DNA of 64,000 nt from Geosiphon pyriformis. Its lineage: Eukaryota > Glomeromycota > Glomeromycetes > Archaeosporales > Geosiphonaceae. The notes under the pieces are model-generated. The model did not search any database. It saw only the letters and a list, made by a program, of their open reading frames with translations, and was not told the DNA's origin. A program made the translations under genes and the position numbers. The stretch spans positions 119,721 to 183,720 of the forward strand of contig JAAOMT010000531.1 of the NCBI GenBank assembly GCA_016748015.1. Reading direction: 5' to 3'. Shown here piece after piece: positions 46,002 to 58,832 of this stretch. Numbering within the stretch: the stretch's first letter is position 1; every line of letters starts with the position of its first letter.

Positions 46002-47062
46002 TGTTACCCGAGTAAAAAAACTGATCCAAAGTTATGAAAAAACATGACCAAAATGTAACATAACACAGAATAATACACAATAATATTGGATAATACATTA
46101 TAACATAGGATAACATGTTATAATGCAATAATGTAGGATAACGTGTTATAATGCAGGATAACACAAAATAACATGTAATAACATCAGATAACGTGTTATA
46201 ACATAGAATAACTAATGATAACATAGAAAAATGAAGCAATAACAGAAACAACAAAGCAATAGCTAGCAATAGCGAGACAATTGAAAGCAATTCTGTAAAA
46301 CCAAAAGAATGTATAAAAGCAAGTAGTTATAGAAATAAGAAAAGACAGACAGATAGATACGAACCTCTAGACAAGAATTAAATATTCATACCCTTTCATC
46401 CTTTGTTATCTTCTCTATTTCATCTTCTGAAATAAAACCAATTATTAAAAGAAATCAGAATCACAAATTCATGTTCTTGAACTTCGTGGAATTTACGTGA
46501 ATTAATCTTTGTTTCGTATCTCCATTCTAAGACAGATGCTCTTAGCATAACCACCTCAAATCTATTAATGATTTAGACCAATTGCTTTTGATCATGGCAA
46601 TTGACAATACTAATTTATCTTTTCTCTCTTTTCTTTTTTTTTCTTTTTCTTTTTTTTTCTTTTTCTGTCTTATTTTTGTGGAGCAGCAACATAGTAAAAT
46701 CAACTGTCTGAGAATAAACTTTGTGATAGCCTGGTAAAAGAGAGAAGCTTTTCCTAAATTTTAGATATTAATATTATCTTGTTAGCTTACCAAAAGGGCA
46801 AAAAGACAACACCAGACCCTAATGACTGTGCTCATTAGCTTGGAGAAGAAAGCTCACATTTACGAAAAATATTGTAATCGATGAAAGACAAACTCTGTGC
46901 CTTATAACCAAAGAACTCAATGGGTAAATTTACATCCAAAAATAGACCTTCAGAGACTGATAATCAAGACTAAGCCAACAGAATTATGCGGAAGATGCAT
47001 TATCAATAATTGAGAGCACCAAACATTACCATTTCTCATACCCACCAAGTTTACCCATAACA
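46002..47062 (+). repeat. Element 4 5' LTR (1061 bp)
   Basis: U3 array about 46055-46225 of units like GGATAACGTGTTATAATG, TATAAAAG at 46312-46319, AATAAA near 46430, and a T/C-rich tract at 46620-46670. PBS candidate TGGTGCTTTCTGTAAG starts at 47065. Confidence 0.88.
46312..46319 (+). promoter_or_regulatory. TATA box of element 4 5' LTR
   Basis: TATAAAAG about 90 bases downstream of the palindromic U3 array; the counterpart in the 3' LTR is TATATAAAAG at 55528-55537. Confidence 0.6.
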
Positions 47063-47124
47063 TTTGGTGCTTTCTGTAAGATTATAAATCCACAAAGACA
47101 GAGCACCCCCAAAAATACATAAAA

Positions 47125-48740
47125 GTGATGATTATTGGAACAATAGGAAAGGACCACTCTTCGTACAGAAAAGCACTATTTCAATACTTTCAAAAAGACC
47201 TGGAAATACCAGCAGAAACCGCTTATGCAGAAAGTGATTTTTGTAACTATATCAATGCAAAAATTGACTGCTTGTTAGGCTGTGCAACTGATATAGGAAG
47301 ACTTGAAGAACAAATCTATCAAAGCTTACTAGGATACTCAACAGCCATGACTACCTAAGCAATTGCTGAAACTCTGCACATAATTGATACAGACATTAAA
47401 TATTACGTGGCACAACAATTCCCTCAAGTACAACAACCAGTAGAATCTGACCCTGAGGAATATGAAAACAAATTCAACAACCCCGTAACTGCCCAAGCCA
47501 AGTCCACAGTCAACAAAAAACCAAGAGTCCTCTTCCCAACAACTCCATTATACCATCAGACACCCCAAAGTAGAATTGTATTCAATTCACTCCTGGAAAC
47601 CCAGTTGGAAACACCATAAAATTCTGGAAATCCACACTCTTGGAATCAACACAGTTGGACCAAATTACTAGGAAAATATGGATTGCTGTTTGGAAATCTT
47701 ACCCCAACAGCCAGTCAAACAAAAGGAAACCCGTCAACTTGGGAACAGCCACCAGCACAAAACCTAGCAGAATTAGCATCTCCCCTAACAGAAGAAACAG
47801 CTATCTTACAATCTATTGGTTCAAGCGACAAAAAAAAGCAACCAGCATTAGCACCTGAAGAACACTCAAATACGCAGACACCAATCCCTTTAAACATAAC
47901 CAGTAACACCCCACCCATTAACTGAATTATGGCTTACCGGGATATTACTAAATTGGAAAAATTCTCTGGTAAAGAAGATAACACATATTCTTTGATCGTG
48001 GACGCTGAGAAAGCAATTACCACTAACAGTTAGAATAACGACCGCACAATTTAGGCACTGCCATTCTTTCTGACTGGAACTGCCAATTCATGGTACCAGA
48101 GCCTGGCAGAGAAGTCTATCTCCTTTACTGAGTTTAAACTCGCATTTCTGCAATACTTCTGTGATCCCAATACATTAATCCGATTGCAGAATCAATTCAG
48201 CATAATTAAACAAAAAAATCATGAAGCAGTAACTACTTATTTCGGATGATTCAATCAAATCCTGCATCAAATATTAGCTATCAAAAGGGACTACTACACC
48301 ACGGTGCAAATTTTTAATCAATTCATTAAAGAATTGTGGAGTAGTATTCTAAGATCCATAAGACCCTGCCATCCGACCAGTTTATAAGACACCATCGCTC
48401 TCGCTCATGATTTTGAATCTGCAGAACAAGAAGCAAACCATACCCAAGCTGTTAATTTAGTCATTAATGGAACCTCTGACATTGATGCAAAGATAACTCA
48501 ATTGAGTGAAAAACTAACTCAAAAAATTAAGGGATTCTTAGCTGGAACTACAAAAACTTATCAACCATCCCAATGGAGAGAAAATAACAACAACAGCAGA
48601 TACCCATAGTAACAGAACTGTCAGCAACAGCAACAATCTTGGAGATCCGATCTCCACAACTGTTACTACTGCCAAAAACCTAGACACATTACCTGTGACT
48701 GCAGAAAAAGATCATGGACCAAAATCAAGAAAACCCATAC
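47125..48740 (+). pseudogene. Element 4 gag
   Basis: One frame from ATG 47125 (MMIIGTIGKDHSSYRKAL) through several stops. An N-terminal helical domain (YINAKIDCLLGCATDIGRLEE), a Pro/Thr/Gln-rich spacer, a capsid-like part from 47929 (MAYRDITKLEKFSGKED, NSWYQSLAEKSISFTEF) and a CCHC knuckle CYYCQKPRHITCDC at about 48664-48705. Stops are TAA, TAG and TGA at codons expected to be Gln or Trp. After the knuckle the frame shifts by -1 relative to protease. Element 3 has no shift there, so this is probably an indel. Confidence 0.8.
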
Positions 48741-49600
48741 CAGCAACCCAGATATCAGCAAAACATAGTACCCTAATATTCTATACCTCAGAATCAACCA
48801 CCCCTATACACACAACAAGTCCCGTACATTCAACCACCACCCCAGAATTATTATTAACCACCACCAATAACACAAGCAATCCTTCACTATCAAACTTCCC
48901 CTTACAGCCTGTCCAGACCTCAAGCTATAAACTATAATCAGGGATGAAGAAATTCCAACAACAATCAGATGCAAACCAACAGTAGATTGTCTCGACCAAT
49001 CCCTTGTGGTCCTGCCCAATTTCGACCAACACCAACTGGATACCCGAATTAAGCTTCCTATCTCGGTTTTATGGAAGACCAGAGTTTTGATAAGTCTACA
49101 CTTGTGGAAGAGGGAGATATAGAACGAATTTCCCAACCTTCCAAGCAAACAAAAAGCAATATCCCACCAGTCACTATTACTGAAGACACCACCCTAGCCG
49201 CCATATTTCCTTTTGACATCGATAATTTGAACATCCATAGCCTTTTTAGTGAAGCAGCCATCAATCAAAATAAACCAATAATGGCTCTATACACTGATGC
49301 CAGAGTCGGAGGAATAGACATTAAATTAATCCTGGATAGCGGATCAGCCAGTAGCATAATCACGAAGCAGCTCATAGACCAACTAGGTCGCCAAGTAGAC
49401 TGTGCTGCTACCATCCAGATTATTACAGTGGATAGAAACACAAAAACCCTGATAGGAGAAATTGACAACTTCCCCTTTGAGATTAATGGAATCCAAATCC
49501 CTACCAAAGTACTCGTCATGGAAGCTACTTAATATCAAGCTCTAATAGGAAACAATTGGTTGTCAAAAGCCAATATTACTCTCGACTAGAACACCTAAGA
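48735..49600 (+). pseudogene. Element 4 Gln/Pro-rich linker and aspartic protease
   Basis: Linker PYQQPRYQQN and IQPPPQNYY resembles the element 3 linker. Protease: LILDSGSASSIITKQL at about 49330-49375 with intact DSG. The conserved end ALIGNNWL follows after one TAA. Confidence 0.82.
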
Positions 49601-50560
49601 ACTTCAACTTACGTTCAATGGACAGCATACCTGAGTTCCAGCTATGTGTAGACACTTTAAAACCCAATGTACCAAGGAATTCCTTATTGAATTCAAAAAC
49701 ACATCAATGCCACCAACCATCGAGACCTATCAGGTTTCATAGATGGATGATTATCAAACTAAACTACTCCCACCACCAACCTGGGAAGAAAAAGGAAAAG
49801 GCAGAGCCGAAGAAAAACCCAATCATCATCACTAGGATACGTAACCTCAGACCAAAAAAACTTATTTTACTAACCTCCAAGACTAATATGTGTTGATTGT
49901 GGAAAAAAACTATTCACTATGGGCGCATGTATCAGGGACAATGAAGAATGGCCCACTGCCACCAAATACTATTGCAGACCTTGTTTACTGGAAAGATTTG
50001 AACGACCAAAATGACAAGGCAAGTGGGACAACACACTGTGCCTCGCATGTGGTGAAATCCTGCCAGATGAAGGATTCTAGAATGATGTGCCTGGCAGAGG
50101 AGGAACATGCGACAAGGCTTGTCAATACACCATATTAATCAACAATTGGGTATAAAAGGGAACCCCCATCAAGAACGCTTGGAAACAAGCACTCAACAGG
50201 CTGGATGGTTATCCACATGATAACCATGAAATCTGGAGAATGGCAAGTGCCAAGGCCAAAGATACCACGTCTGAAAAAATACAAAAAATCAAGGACAACT
50301 CTTGAACACCCAAATATAATGGACCCAACTACCCTGAGGATGATTTTTTTACAGATGACCCAGATGCATTTCAGAATTAATATCAGGAATTGGCCCTGAC
50401 TTGCGAAGAACAGGAGCAAAGGTTGGCCGATTTGAATACCAAACTGTGCAATCACTGTTTAATCCCCTGTCACTTCCAGTACTGCGACGAATGTGATCTT
50501 ATGTTCAATCTGCCTCCAAGAATACTGTTTCCAATCACCAAATTACCTGAGCCCGAAGAA
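49600..50560 (+). pseudogene. Element 4 Cys-rich block
   Basis: CxxC series across frame breaks: CVDCGKK (near 49892), YYCRPC, CLACGE, CDKAC (to about 50130), then CNHCLIPCHFQYCDEC (50450-50495). Same order as in element 3. Function unknown. Confidence 0.6.
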
Positions 50561-50689
50561 GAGGTATTGATCACTGAGGACATGTCGTTTCAAGATCCAA
50601 CTAAGGATACTAAAACAGAACAGTATCTTACATATCCCGACCTATCCAAAGAACTAAAGCTAAAATGGTACAGTGACAATGAGAAAGGA

Positions 50690-51466
50690 ATCTGCCCCAA
50701 AAAAGCACATGATACTGATGCCAGTTTTGACTTATAATACCCCAGACAATCACTTATCATTATAGCCCCATATTCCCTCGTAAAAATAGATCTTAAGATA
50801 GCGTTAGAAATTTCTGTTAATACAATGGTACAAGTTGTCTCTCAATCTAGTCTAGCCAAGAAAAAAATCAATGTAAAAGAAGGAATCATCAATGCTGGTT
50901 ACATGGGAAACATCATCGTAATGCTACAGAACAATTCGGACAGACCCTACAAAATAGAATTATAAGAAAAAATTGCCCAAGCTATCTTCCTACCCCTAGT
51001 CAAAATACTCCAATTAACCCTGGTAACAACTCAAGAAGAGTTAGGCTTCACTGCCCAAGGAATCAACGGGTTTGGATCAAGTAGAAGAGGAAACATACCA
51101 GTTAATTTCACAGAGGAAAACAGTGACCAGGTAGAATTTATCAACACTGACACTGTCATCTCCATTCCCCTATATCAACAATACATCCTCAAGGTGAATT
51201 GAAAGATCCAAGATCAAGCCCTGTTATTTGAAGCCAGTCCCAAAATCTGTTCCCTAGCCAATGTTGCTAATCTATATCTACTGGTCAAAGCCCATAAACA
51301 CTTCAAAATCCCCATCCATAACCCAACAGAAGATGTCATTGAAATCCCCGAAGGGACTCTCATTGGTTCCATATCCATAGATATTCAGAATCCTGAAAAA
51401 CTCCAGTCCATTCCAGATTTCGCACAATTATTCTTATTCTGTAACATTATCTTACAAGTATGGAAT
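50690..51466 (+). pseudogene. Element 4 dUTPase-like domain and linker
   Basis: Motif 1 HDTDASFDL, motif 2 SQSSLAKKK, motif 3 GIINAGYMGNI (Asp to Asn at the catalytic position), motif 4 EKIAQAIFLPL, motif 5 AQGINGFGSS. Two stops (TAA) interrupt. The linker then runs to RT at 51467, matching element 3 in layout. Confidence 0.8.
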
Positions 51467-52920
51467 TTGCCAAAAGAAAGTTACTTGTTTACACCAAAAG
51501 AGATCAATAAATTGAATTTAGGAAATTTAAGTACCCTGCAACAAATGCAACTCAAAGTCCTTCTGAATCAGTATGCCAATGTTTTTGCCAGTGAAAATGA
51601 GTTCGAACACACCGACATTGTGAAGCATCAGATTGATATGGGAGATACTCGACCAATTAAGCAACAAGCTTACCACATACTCCCATCTGGTAATAACTTA
51701 ATTAAGCAAGAAGTGCAACAGATGCTTGATAATGGCCTAATCAAAGAATTGTTAAGCCCTTGGTCCTCTTCAATAGTCTTGGTTACCAAGAAAAATGGAA
51801 AAGTGCGATTCTGCGTAAATTATCAAAAACTAAATAGTGTCACATAAGGAGATAGTTATCTCACTCCCCTTATCCAGGAAATTCTGGACAATCTAGGAAA
51901 AAAAATAGTTCTCGTCATTAGATTTAGCAAGTGGTTACTGGCAAGTTGAAATGGACCTCAAAGACAAAGGAAAAACAGCATTTACCACTTAAGATAGAAA
52001 CTTCGAGTTTAATGTAATGCCTTTTGGACTTTGTAATGTTTTTGCCATGTTTCAATGCCTGATGAATGTAGTATACAAAAGAATCCTTTGGAAATCAGTA
52101 GTAGTCTACCTAGATGACACAAACATGTTCTCCGAAACATTCAATGACCATTTGCTCCACCTGCAACAAGTTTTTGAATGCCTTTGTAGTGCCAGATTGA
52201 AACTCAATCCCAAGAAGTGCTTCTTTGGAAAAACTGAGTTAAAATTCCTAGGACATGTAATCGGCAAGAATGGAGTTAAACCCGATCCAAATAAAGTACA
52301 AAAAATCAAGAATTTTCCAGCCCCAATCAGCCCCAATCAACCTTAGAGAATTACGAAGATTTCTAAGATTGTCAGGATATTATCATTGATTTGTCAAAGG
52401 TTTCTCAAACATTGCAAAACCATTCCATCAATTGTTGTCCAAATACGTACCGTACTTGTGGAAAAAAGATCAACAAAAAGCATTCGACTATCTCAAGCAG
52501 CAATTAATCACATCCCCAATCCTGATTTATCCAGATTTCACTAAACAGTTCATTGTCGCTACAGATGCCTCGAAAAATGCTCTAGGAGCAGTCTTATCAC
52601 AGATAGGACCGGACAATAGAGAACACTCAGTTGCCTATACTAGTCGCAATACTAGCCCAGCAGAAAAGAATTACAGCACAACAGATCTGGAATGTCTTGC
52701 CATTTATTGGGCCATACAGACTTGGAAACATTATCTCAATCAACTATTTGACCTATATACCAACCACAAAAGACTTATTTGGTTACTCAACAATCCACAA
52801 CTAGAAAGAAAATATGCGAGATGGAGTACTTATCTGCAACAATTCTCACTTAAAGTCTATTACAAAGAAGGATCCAAGAACACCAATGCTGACAGTTTGT
52901 TGAAGATGCCACAAACCTAA
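51467..52920 (+). pseudogene. Element 4 reverse transcriptase and RNase H
   Basis: RT: VLVTKKNGKVRFCVNYQKLN, LDLASGYWQVEMD, PFGLCNVFAMFQ and YLDD (52106-52120, intact). Frameshifts near 51900 and 52340. RNase H 52432-52920: VATDASKNALGAVLSQ, TTDLECLAIYWAI and DLYTNHKRLIWLL (Asn for the third Asp). Confidence 0.86.
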
Positions 52921-53129
52921 TCCCAGACCCATGGACACACTCACTTATCAATGACTACATTAGTATCTATCGACACTTTGTTTCAAGAAGATATTATCTC
53001 AACAGGAACAGAGTACCATATGAAAACAAGCCTGAAATTATTTTATTCAAGACAACCAACTATATCAACAAGAACGCCAAAACCACCCCAACCCACAATG
53101 ACTAATCAAGAACAGTGAAAGAGAAACTA

Positions 53130-54290
53130 TACTATATAGCATGCACTCAGATCTGACTACAGGACACTTTAACAAAGATGCTACCCTCGAAAGAACACTA
53201 AACTTATACTATTGGCTAACAATGTACAAAGACATTTTTGAATACATGCTTAATTGTGACACATGCCAGCAAAGAGGAGAAGCAAGATCAACAGACCCAC
53301 TTTGACCCATTCCAGTTGGAAATTCATTTAATAGAATCAGGATCGATTTGGTTGAACTTCTTTCAATTACATCCCAAGGAAATTACTATATCACTGTAGC
53401 TGTAGACTATTTTACAAAATGGCCAAAAACCAGAGCAATCCAAGTGGCCGATGCCAAAACAGTAGCCAAATTTGTGCATCAAGACCTAATTTGCTAACAT
53501 GGATGTCCGAAAGAATTATTATCTGATCAGGGAACACACTTTGTTAATAATACATTGACTGAACTAAGCCAACAGTTTAGAATAAAGAGACCCTTATCTT
53601 TACCATACCATCCACAAACAAACAGACTGGTAGAATGATTTAACAGAACACTGTGTAAAGCATTAGCAAAAATAAGTTATGAAAACAGACAAGAATAGGA
53701 CTTATTCATACCTTCTGTACTCTTTGCATATTGAACATTAAAACAAAATATGACTCAGTTCACACTGTTTGAATTAGTCTATGAAAGAAAAGCTATGTTA
53801 CTAATTGAATGAGTGATACCATCATATCCAACAGAAACAATCAATAAAGAGAATTTTGAAGTTACCTTACACCAAAGAATATACCAGCTAATGGAAACGT
53901 TGGAAAACAATTGAAAAACAGCAGCTGACAATATTAGTCATGCTCAAAAATGACAAAAAGAAAGACATGATAAACACCTATTAAAACAACCAATGGAATT
54001 CAAGATTGGAGACCAAGTACTGCTATATTATACAAAAGCTGAGAAACAGTGGAGTAGAAAGTTTGACCCAAAGTGGGACAGTCTATTCTACATACATGAA
54101 GCATTAGGAAATGGAGCTTACAAATTACGATTGGAAGACAGGATTTTAAAGAAAGTAGTGCATGGAAATTGATTAAAAATTTATCATGTAAAACAGAAAT
54201 CATTGTCATCAGTATCTCAATTAGGAATACAAATTTCATTAATCAGACCAGAAAATATATCATGAGATCTGGAACTAATTATCATCATTG
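53130..54290 (+). pseudogene. Element 4 integrase
   Basis: Zinc region HSDLTTGHF ... CDTCQ, core IRIDLVELL, LLSDQGTHFVNN and RLVE followed by TGA then FNRTL, so the catalytic D, D and E are visible but the frame is broken. C-terminal part FKIGDQVLLYYTKAEKQWSRKF matches element 3. Confidence 0.83.
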
Positions 54291-54378
54291 AAACGTAGAC
54301 AATGGACAGCAAATTAAATTGGGAAATTCAAATATATATAGCATCTGAAAAGCAGCAAGAAACAATAGAAATTTCAAC

Positions 54379-55113
54379 ATGGACCTTTCAGATCAAATTT
54401 TAAAATTATCTAAACAATTATTTGAAACAATTCAAAAATCAACATCTCAAATAGAAATAACAATTGATAAAAAAAAGATATGGTACAAAGATAAGAGCAA
54501 GAGAGGGGAAGACAAGAGTTTAATTAGAACTAAACATTCTCTTCTCTACCCACCACCCAAAAGAGAATGTTAAAGAAAAAATTGCCTTTGGGCAGAAGGT
54601 GGAAAAGAAGGAGGCAAAAAATGAAAAAAAGGTTACAAAAAAAGATACTTGGTTCCCGAGCTCGAAGAAATAAAAGAAGCTTTAGCTCATGAGACCAAAC
54701 TCTCTGAAACAAGGGAGTGGACACCTGACAATGCCCAGGAATAGAAAGAAAGACTTCCTCCAGCTTATTGGTTCTACAAAATTGGAGAACAGCTTGACTT
54801 GAAAACACCATACGAAGACCTCAGCCAGAAAACATTCAACAAAGAAGCAATACAACAAGTAGAAAAATTCATAAGGAAAAACAACCTGACCCTACATTAC
54901 AAAGCAACATACCAACTATATGCCACCTTCCAACATTGCCCAAACGTACTACTGAACGGATCTATGAAAACCATAATGATTAACAACATAGAACGAATAA
55001 CCAATCAACAGTTCAAAGACCTACAAAAGGCAATACTCGAGGCAACAATCGAACATTACATAAACAAAGTCATGATAACAGATACATACGGTTTTGCAGG
55101 AGCTCAATTTTAA
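54379..55113 (+). pseudogene. Element 4 C-terminal unknown domain
   Basis: MDLSDQILKLSKQLFETIQ, a Lys-rich middle, then 54799-55113 (LTLHYKATYQLYATFQHCPNVL ... YGFAGAQF), which aligns with the last 80 residues of element 3. It ends 14 bases before the LTR. Unknown function, apparently conserved between two LTR families. Confidence 0.6.
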
Positions 55114-55127
55114 AAAGAGAGGGATAA

Positions 55128-56285
55128 TGTTACCCAAGTAGAAAAACTGATCCAAAGTTATGAAAAAACATAACCAAAACGTGACATAACACAGAATAAT
55201 GTGCAATAACGTTGGATAACGTGTTATAACATAAGATAATGTGTTATAATATAGGATAACACAGAATAATGCGCAATAATGTTGGATAACGTGTTATAAC
55301 ATAAGATAACACGTTATAATGTAGGATAACACAGAATAGCATGCAATAACGTAGGATAACGTGTTATAATACAGGATAACACAGAATAACATGTAATAAT
55401 GTCAGATAATATGTTATAACATAGAATAACTAGCAATAATGTAGAAAAACGAAGCAATAACAAAAACAACAAAACAATAGCTAGCAATAGCGAGACAATT
55501 GAAAGCAATCCTGTAAAACCAAAAAAATATATAAAAGCAAGTAGTTTTAGAAATGAGAAAAGACAGACAGATAGATATGAACCTCTAAACAAGAATTAAA
55601 TATCCATACCCCTTTATCTTTTATTATCTTCCCTATTTCAGCTCCTGAAATAAAACCAATTATTAAAAGAAATCAGAATCACAAATTCATGTTCTCGAAC
55701 TTTGTGAAATTTACATGAATTAATTCTTGTCTTGTACTTCCGTTTTAGGACAGATGCTCTTAGCATAACCACCTCAAACCTATTAACGATTTGGACCAAT
55801 CACTCTTGATTATGGTGATTGACAATACTAATTTATCTTTTCTCTCTTTTCTTTTCTTTTCTTTTCTTTTTCTTTTTCTTTCTTTTTCTGTCTTATTTTT
55901 GTGGAGCGGCAACATAGTAAAATCAACTGTCTGGAAATAGACTTCGTGATAGCCTGGTAAAAGAAGGAAGCTCCCCCTAAGTTTTGGATATTAATATTAT
56001 TTTGTTAGCTTACCAGAAGGGTGAAAAGACAATGCCAGACCCTAACAACTGTGCTCGTTAACTCAGAGAAGAAAACTCACATTTACAAAAAACATTGCAA
56101 TCAATAAAAGACAAACTTTGTGCCTTATAACCAAAGAACTTAATGGGTAAATTCACATTCAGGAATAGATCTTCAGAGACTGATAATCAAGACTAAGCCA
56201 ACAGAATTATGCAGAAGATGTATCATCAATAACTGAGAGCACCAAACATTATCATTTCCTATACCCACCAAGTTTACTCATAACA
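55128..56285 (+). repeat. Element 4 3' LTR (1158 bp)
   Basis: About 97 bp longer than the 5' LTR, mostly from extra U3 array units (about 55185-55450). It keeps more CpG (GATAACGTGTTATAAC) where the 5' LTR often has TG or CA. AATAAA near 55650. Confidence 0.9.
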
Positions 56286-56660
56286 CCGTGCTGACATATA
56301 GTTGGTTAGGGCCAAATATAAGGTCTTTATAGAGAGAAGTGGTTTAGTTTATCATAATGATTTTGTTTTTCCTGTGACCTAAGGTTTGTTGTCTTTGCTT
56401 TCAGCTGGGATAGTTAGGTTGCTTGGGATTGCTGAGACACTTGGTGTCTGTTTTGGTTTTCATAAACTTTGCTGTTTCTTTTCTGGTATTAATAGTGTAG
56501 TGTCTGTTATAATAAATTCATAGTATTGCTCTAATTGGTCTGAGTGGCTGGTCATATGTAGAAAATGCATAATTTGTGCTTAGTTTAGATCACTTAGTTT
56601 AATGTATTATGCTAGGTAACATTTGGGCCTTACTTGTTAAATGTTAATAAAAAAAAAATC
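56286..56660 (+). pseudogene. LINE-3: 3' end of ORF2 and 3' UTR, plus strand
   Basis: LVRAKYKVFIERSGLV ... SAGIVRLLGIAETLGVCFG ... KLCCFFSGINSVVSV (about 56299-56510) matches the LINE-2 C-terminus at 30256-30035. The 3' UTR to the A-run near 56648 matches too. It is 5'-truncated exactly at the element 4 LTR and lies in opposite orientation to LINE-2. Confidence 0.82.
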
Positions 56661-58700
56661 AAATGAAAAATATATTATGTATTACCAGTCAGTTATAAAA
56701 TTATTCTAAAAAAAATTAATTAAATATTAAACAATAAATTAATTTAATTGTTTATAAGTTTATAGTTATTATTAGTAGTATTAATTCAGAAAAAAAATAG
56801 AAAATTTTGATTTTGTGTAAATTATTACAAACTTAACAATATTATTTATAATAATAATTATATAATTTTATAATTTCAAGAATTATTTAACTTATTTAAT
56901 AGAAAAAAATAGTTTTTTATATTAAACTTAAACAATAATTATTAATAAATAATCATAAATTTAAATAGCAAAAAAAATAGTATTTACTATATAAAAAAAA
57001 ATTTTGAATTTAATATAATGGTATTTGACTTGACTAATATATTTACAATATTTTAATAACTAATAAAAATTGTATACTTAAATATATTATAAAAATCAAT
57101 AATTATTTATTTAAATAATATTAATATATTCTTAAAAACTTTTAATGAATATTTTTATTATCTATAGCAAGTAAATTAAAACTTAATTTTAATAAATATT
57201 TTTTTGAAAAAACAAAAATCAAATTTTTGAAATATTTAATAAACAAAAATAATATTAAAACAGATTTAAACAAGATTAAAAAAGTCAAAAACTTAATAAA
57301 ACTAAGAAAATTTTTGAAATTAACAGAATATTATTAATGATTTATTTAAAACTTTTTAATAATAGTCTAATTATTTTACTAATTTTAAACCAAAGATATA
57401 TAATATAAATAAACAGATATAAAACAATAAATCTTTGAAAAATTAAGACAAAAGCTAATTTAAATATTAATTTTAATATATTTAGATTATAATAAGTAAT
57501 TTATAATTACTACCAATATATTTAAAATAGTATTATTAAATAATAATTGGGCCATACTTTATTAAAACATAAAATATATATATATATATATATTAAATAA
57601 AAATAAACTTATAAATAGCAAAAAGTATTTAATTATTTTAAATAATAATTTATTAAAAGTTTTAATATTAATATATTTACAACAAATATATTAAAAATTG
57701 TATTAAAAACAGTTTTATTTTAAATAAAGTTTAATAAACAAAAATATTTTGTAATATATATTAGTTAAAACATAAAATTAAAGCCATTATTTTTAACAAT
57801 TATTTAACTTAAAATTAATTAAATTTTTTTATATTAAATAATATAATTTATTATTAATTTAAATTAAATTTGGCAAACATATGTATTTAAAACAAAAAAA
57901 ATTATTGTTTATAATTAAAAAAAATTAAATATAATAATTAATATTATTGTGATAGAATTAATATAAACACCAAAAAAACCAAAAAAAGGCAACATTTTAT
58001 TTTTTACCCAAAAAAAACAGACTTTAGTTCAAAAAATATTGTTTTTTAGTATTTTAAAAAAAAAGATTGTTGTTTTGATTTTTTTAGTTATTTAAACAGT
58101 AAAAAAAGAGTTAATAATAAAAAATAATAGCTTAATTATTAGTTTATAATTGAAAATTTTGGAACTTATTATAATAATTATAATTATATTAAAATTATTT
58201 TTTGTGTATTACTTTAAAAGAATTTAAACAGAAAAAAACTTTTACTTCAAGACAAAAATGGTGCTTTTTTAGTAGCCAAAAGCTGTTTAGTGTTTTTATT
58301 ATTAAACAAAAGCACTATTTAACTGTTTTTATTATTAAATAAAAGCACTATCTAACTGTTTTTATTATTAAAAAAACTTTTTAAATAATTGTATTGTTAA
58401 AAACTATAAAAGAAATAAATTGTTTTTTGTTTTAATTGTGATCATAAAATTGCAAAAGAGAAAAAAGTTTGAAATTTTTTTTTACATAATTTTTAATTTT
58501 TAATATTGTAGATTTATTAAAATAATTTCTTTGCAATAAATAGTTAAAGATTTTTGTCACTTTATTTTTTTAATAATCGAAAATATGTTATTTCAAATTT
58601 GTTTATTGATTATTGAATAGTAAATTGTTTAATTTATTCATGCATATATGAATTAAAGATTCTTTGAATGATGAATATAAATTTATGGAAAACTTATTTT
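56661..58700. other. AT-rich intergenic region
   Basis: A/T runs with a short (AT)n at about 57576-57592 and repeated AAGCACTATNTAACTG units at about 58310-58350. No gene supported. Confidence 0.6.
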
Positions 58701-58799
58701 AGAATTAGTCATTGTGACTAGAAAAACTTTTGTCATAATGAGTCAATGAAGCTGAACTTGAAATTTTCAAGTTTAGTACCAACAGTTGCCAAGATAACA

Positions 58800-58801
<2 letters not shown>

Positions 58802-58831
<30 letters not shown>

Positions 58832-58832
58832 G
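58802..58832. repeat. (TTA)n microsatellite
   Basis: About ten TTA units followed by TTGTTTTTA repeats. Confidence 0.9.

Larger units (their letters stand above)
46002..56285 (+). mobile_element. Element 4: Ty3/gypsy retrotransposon with dUTPase, third LTR type
   Basis: LTRs 46002-47062 and 55128-56285 (TGTTACCC...CATAACA). Interior has the same order as element 3: gag, linker, protease, Cys-rich block, dUTPase-like domain, RT, RNase H, integrase, C-terminal domain, polypurine tract (AAAAAGAGAGGGATAA, 55112-55127). LTR sequence is unrelated by eye to LTR-B although the proteins are similar. Flanks CTGT and CCGT give at best a degraded duplication. Confidence 0.9.

Noticed and set aside
45934-46290. 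A 118-codon hydrophobic minus-strand ORF that looks like a membrane protein
   Set aside because: Most of it is antisense reading of the element 4 U3 array; only the last ~23 residues are real LINE-2 ORF1.
55314-55592. Leu-rich minus-strand ORF in the element 4 3' LTR
   Set aside because: Same antisense artefact of the U3 array as at 45934-46290.
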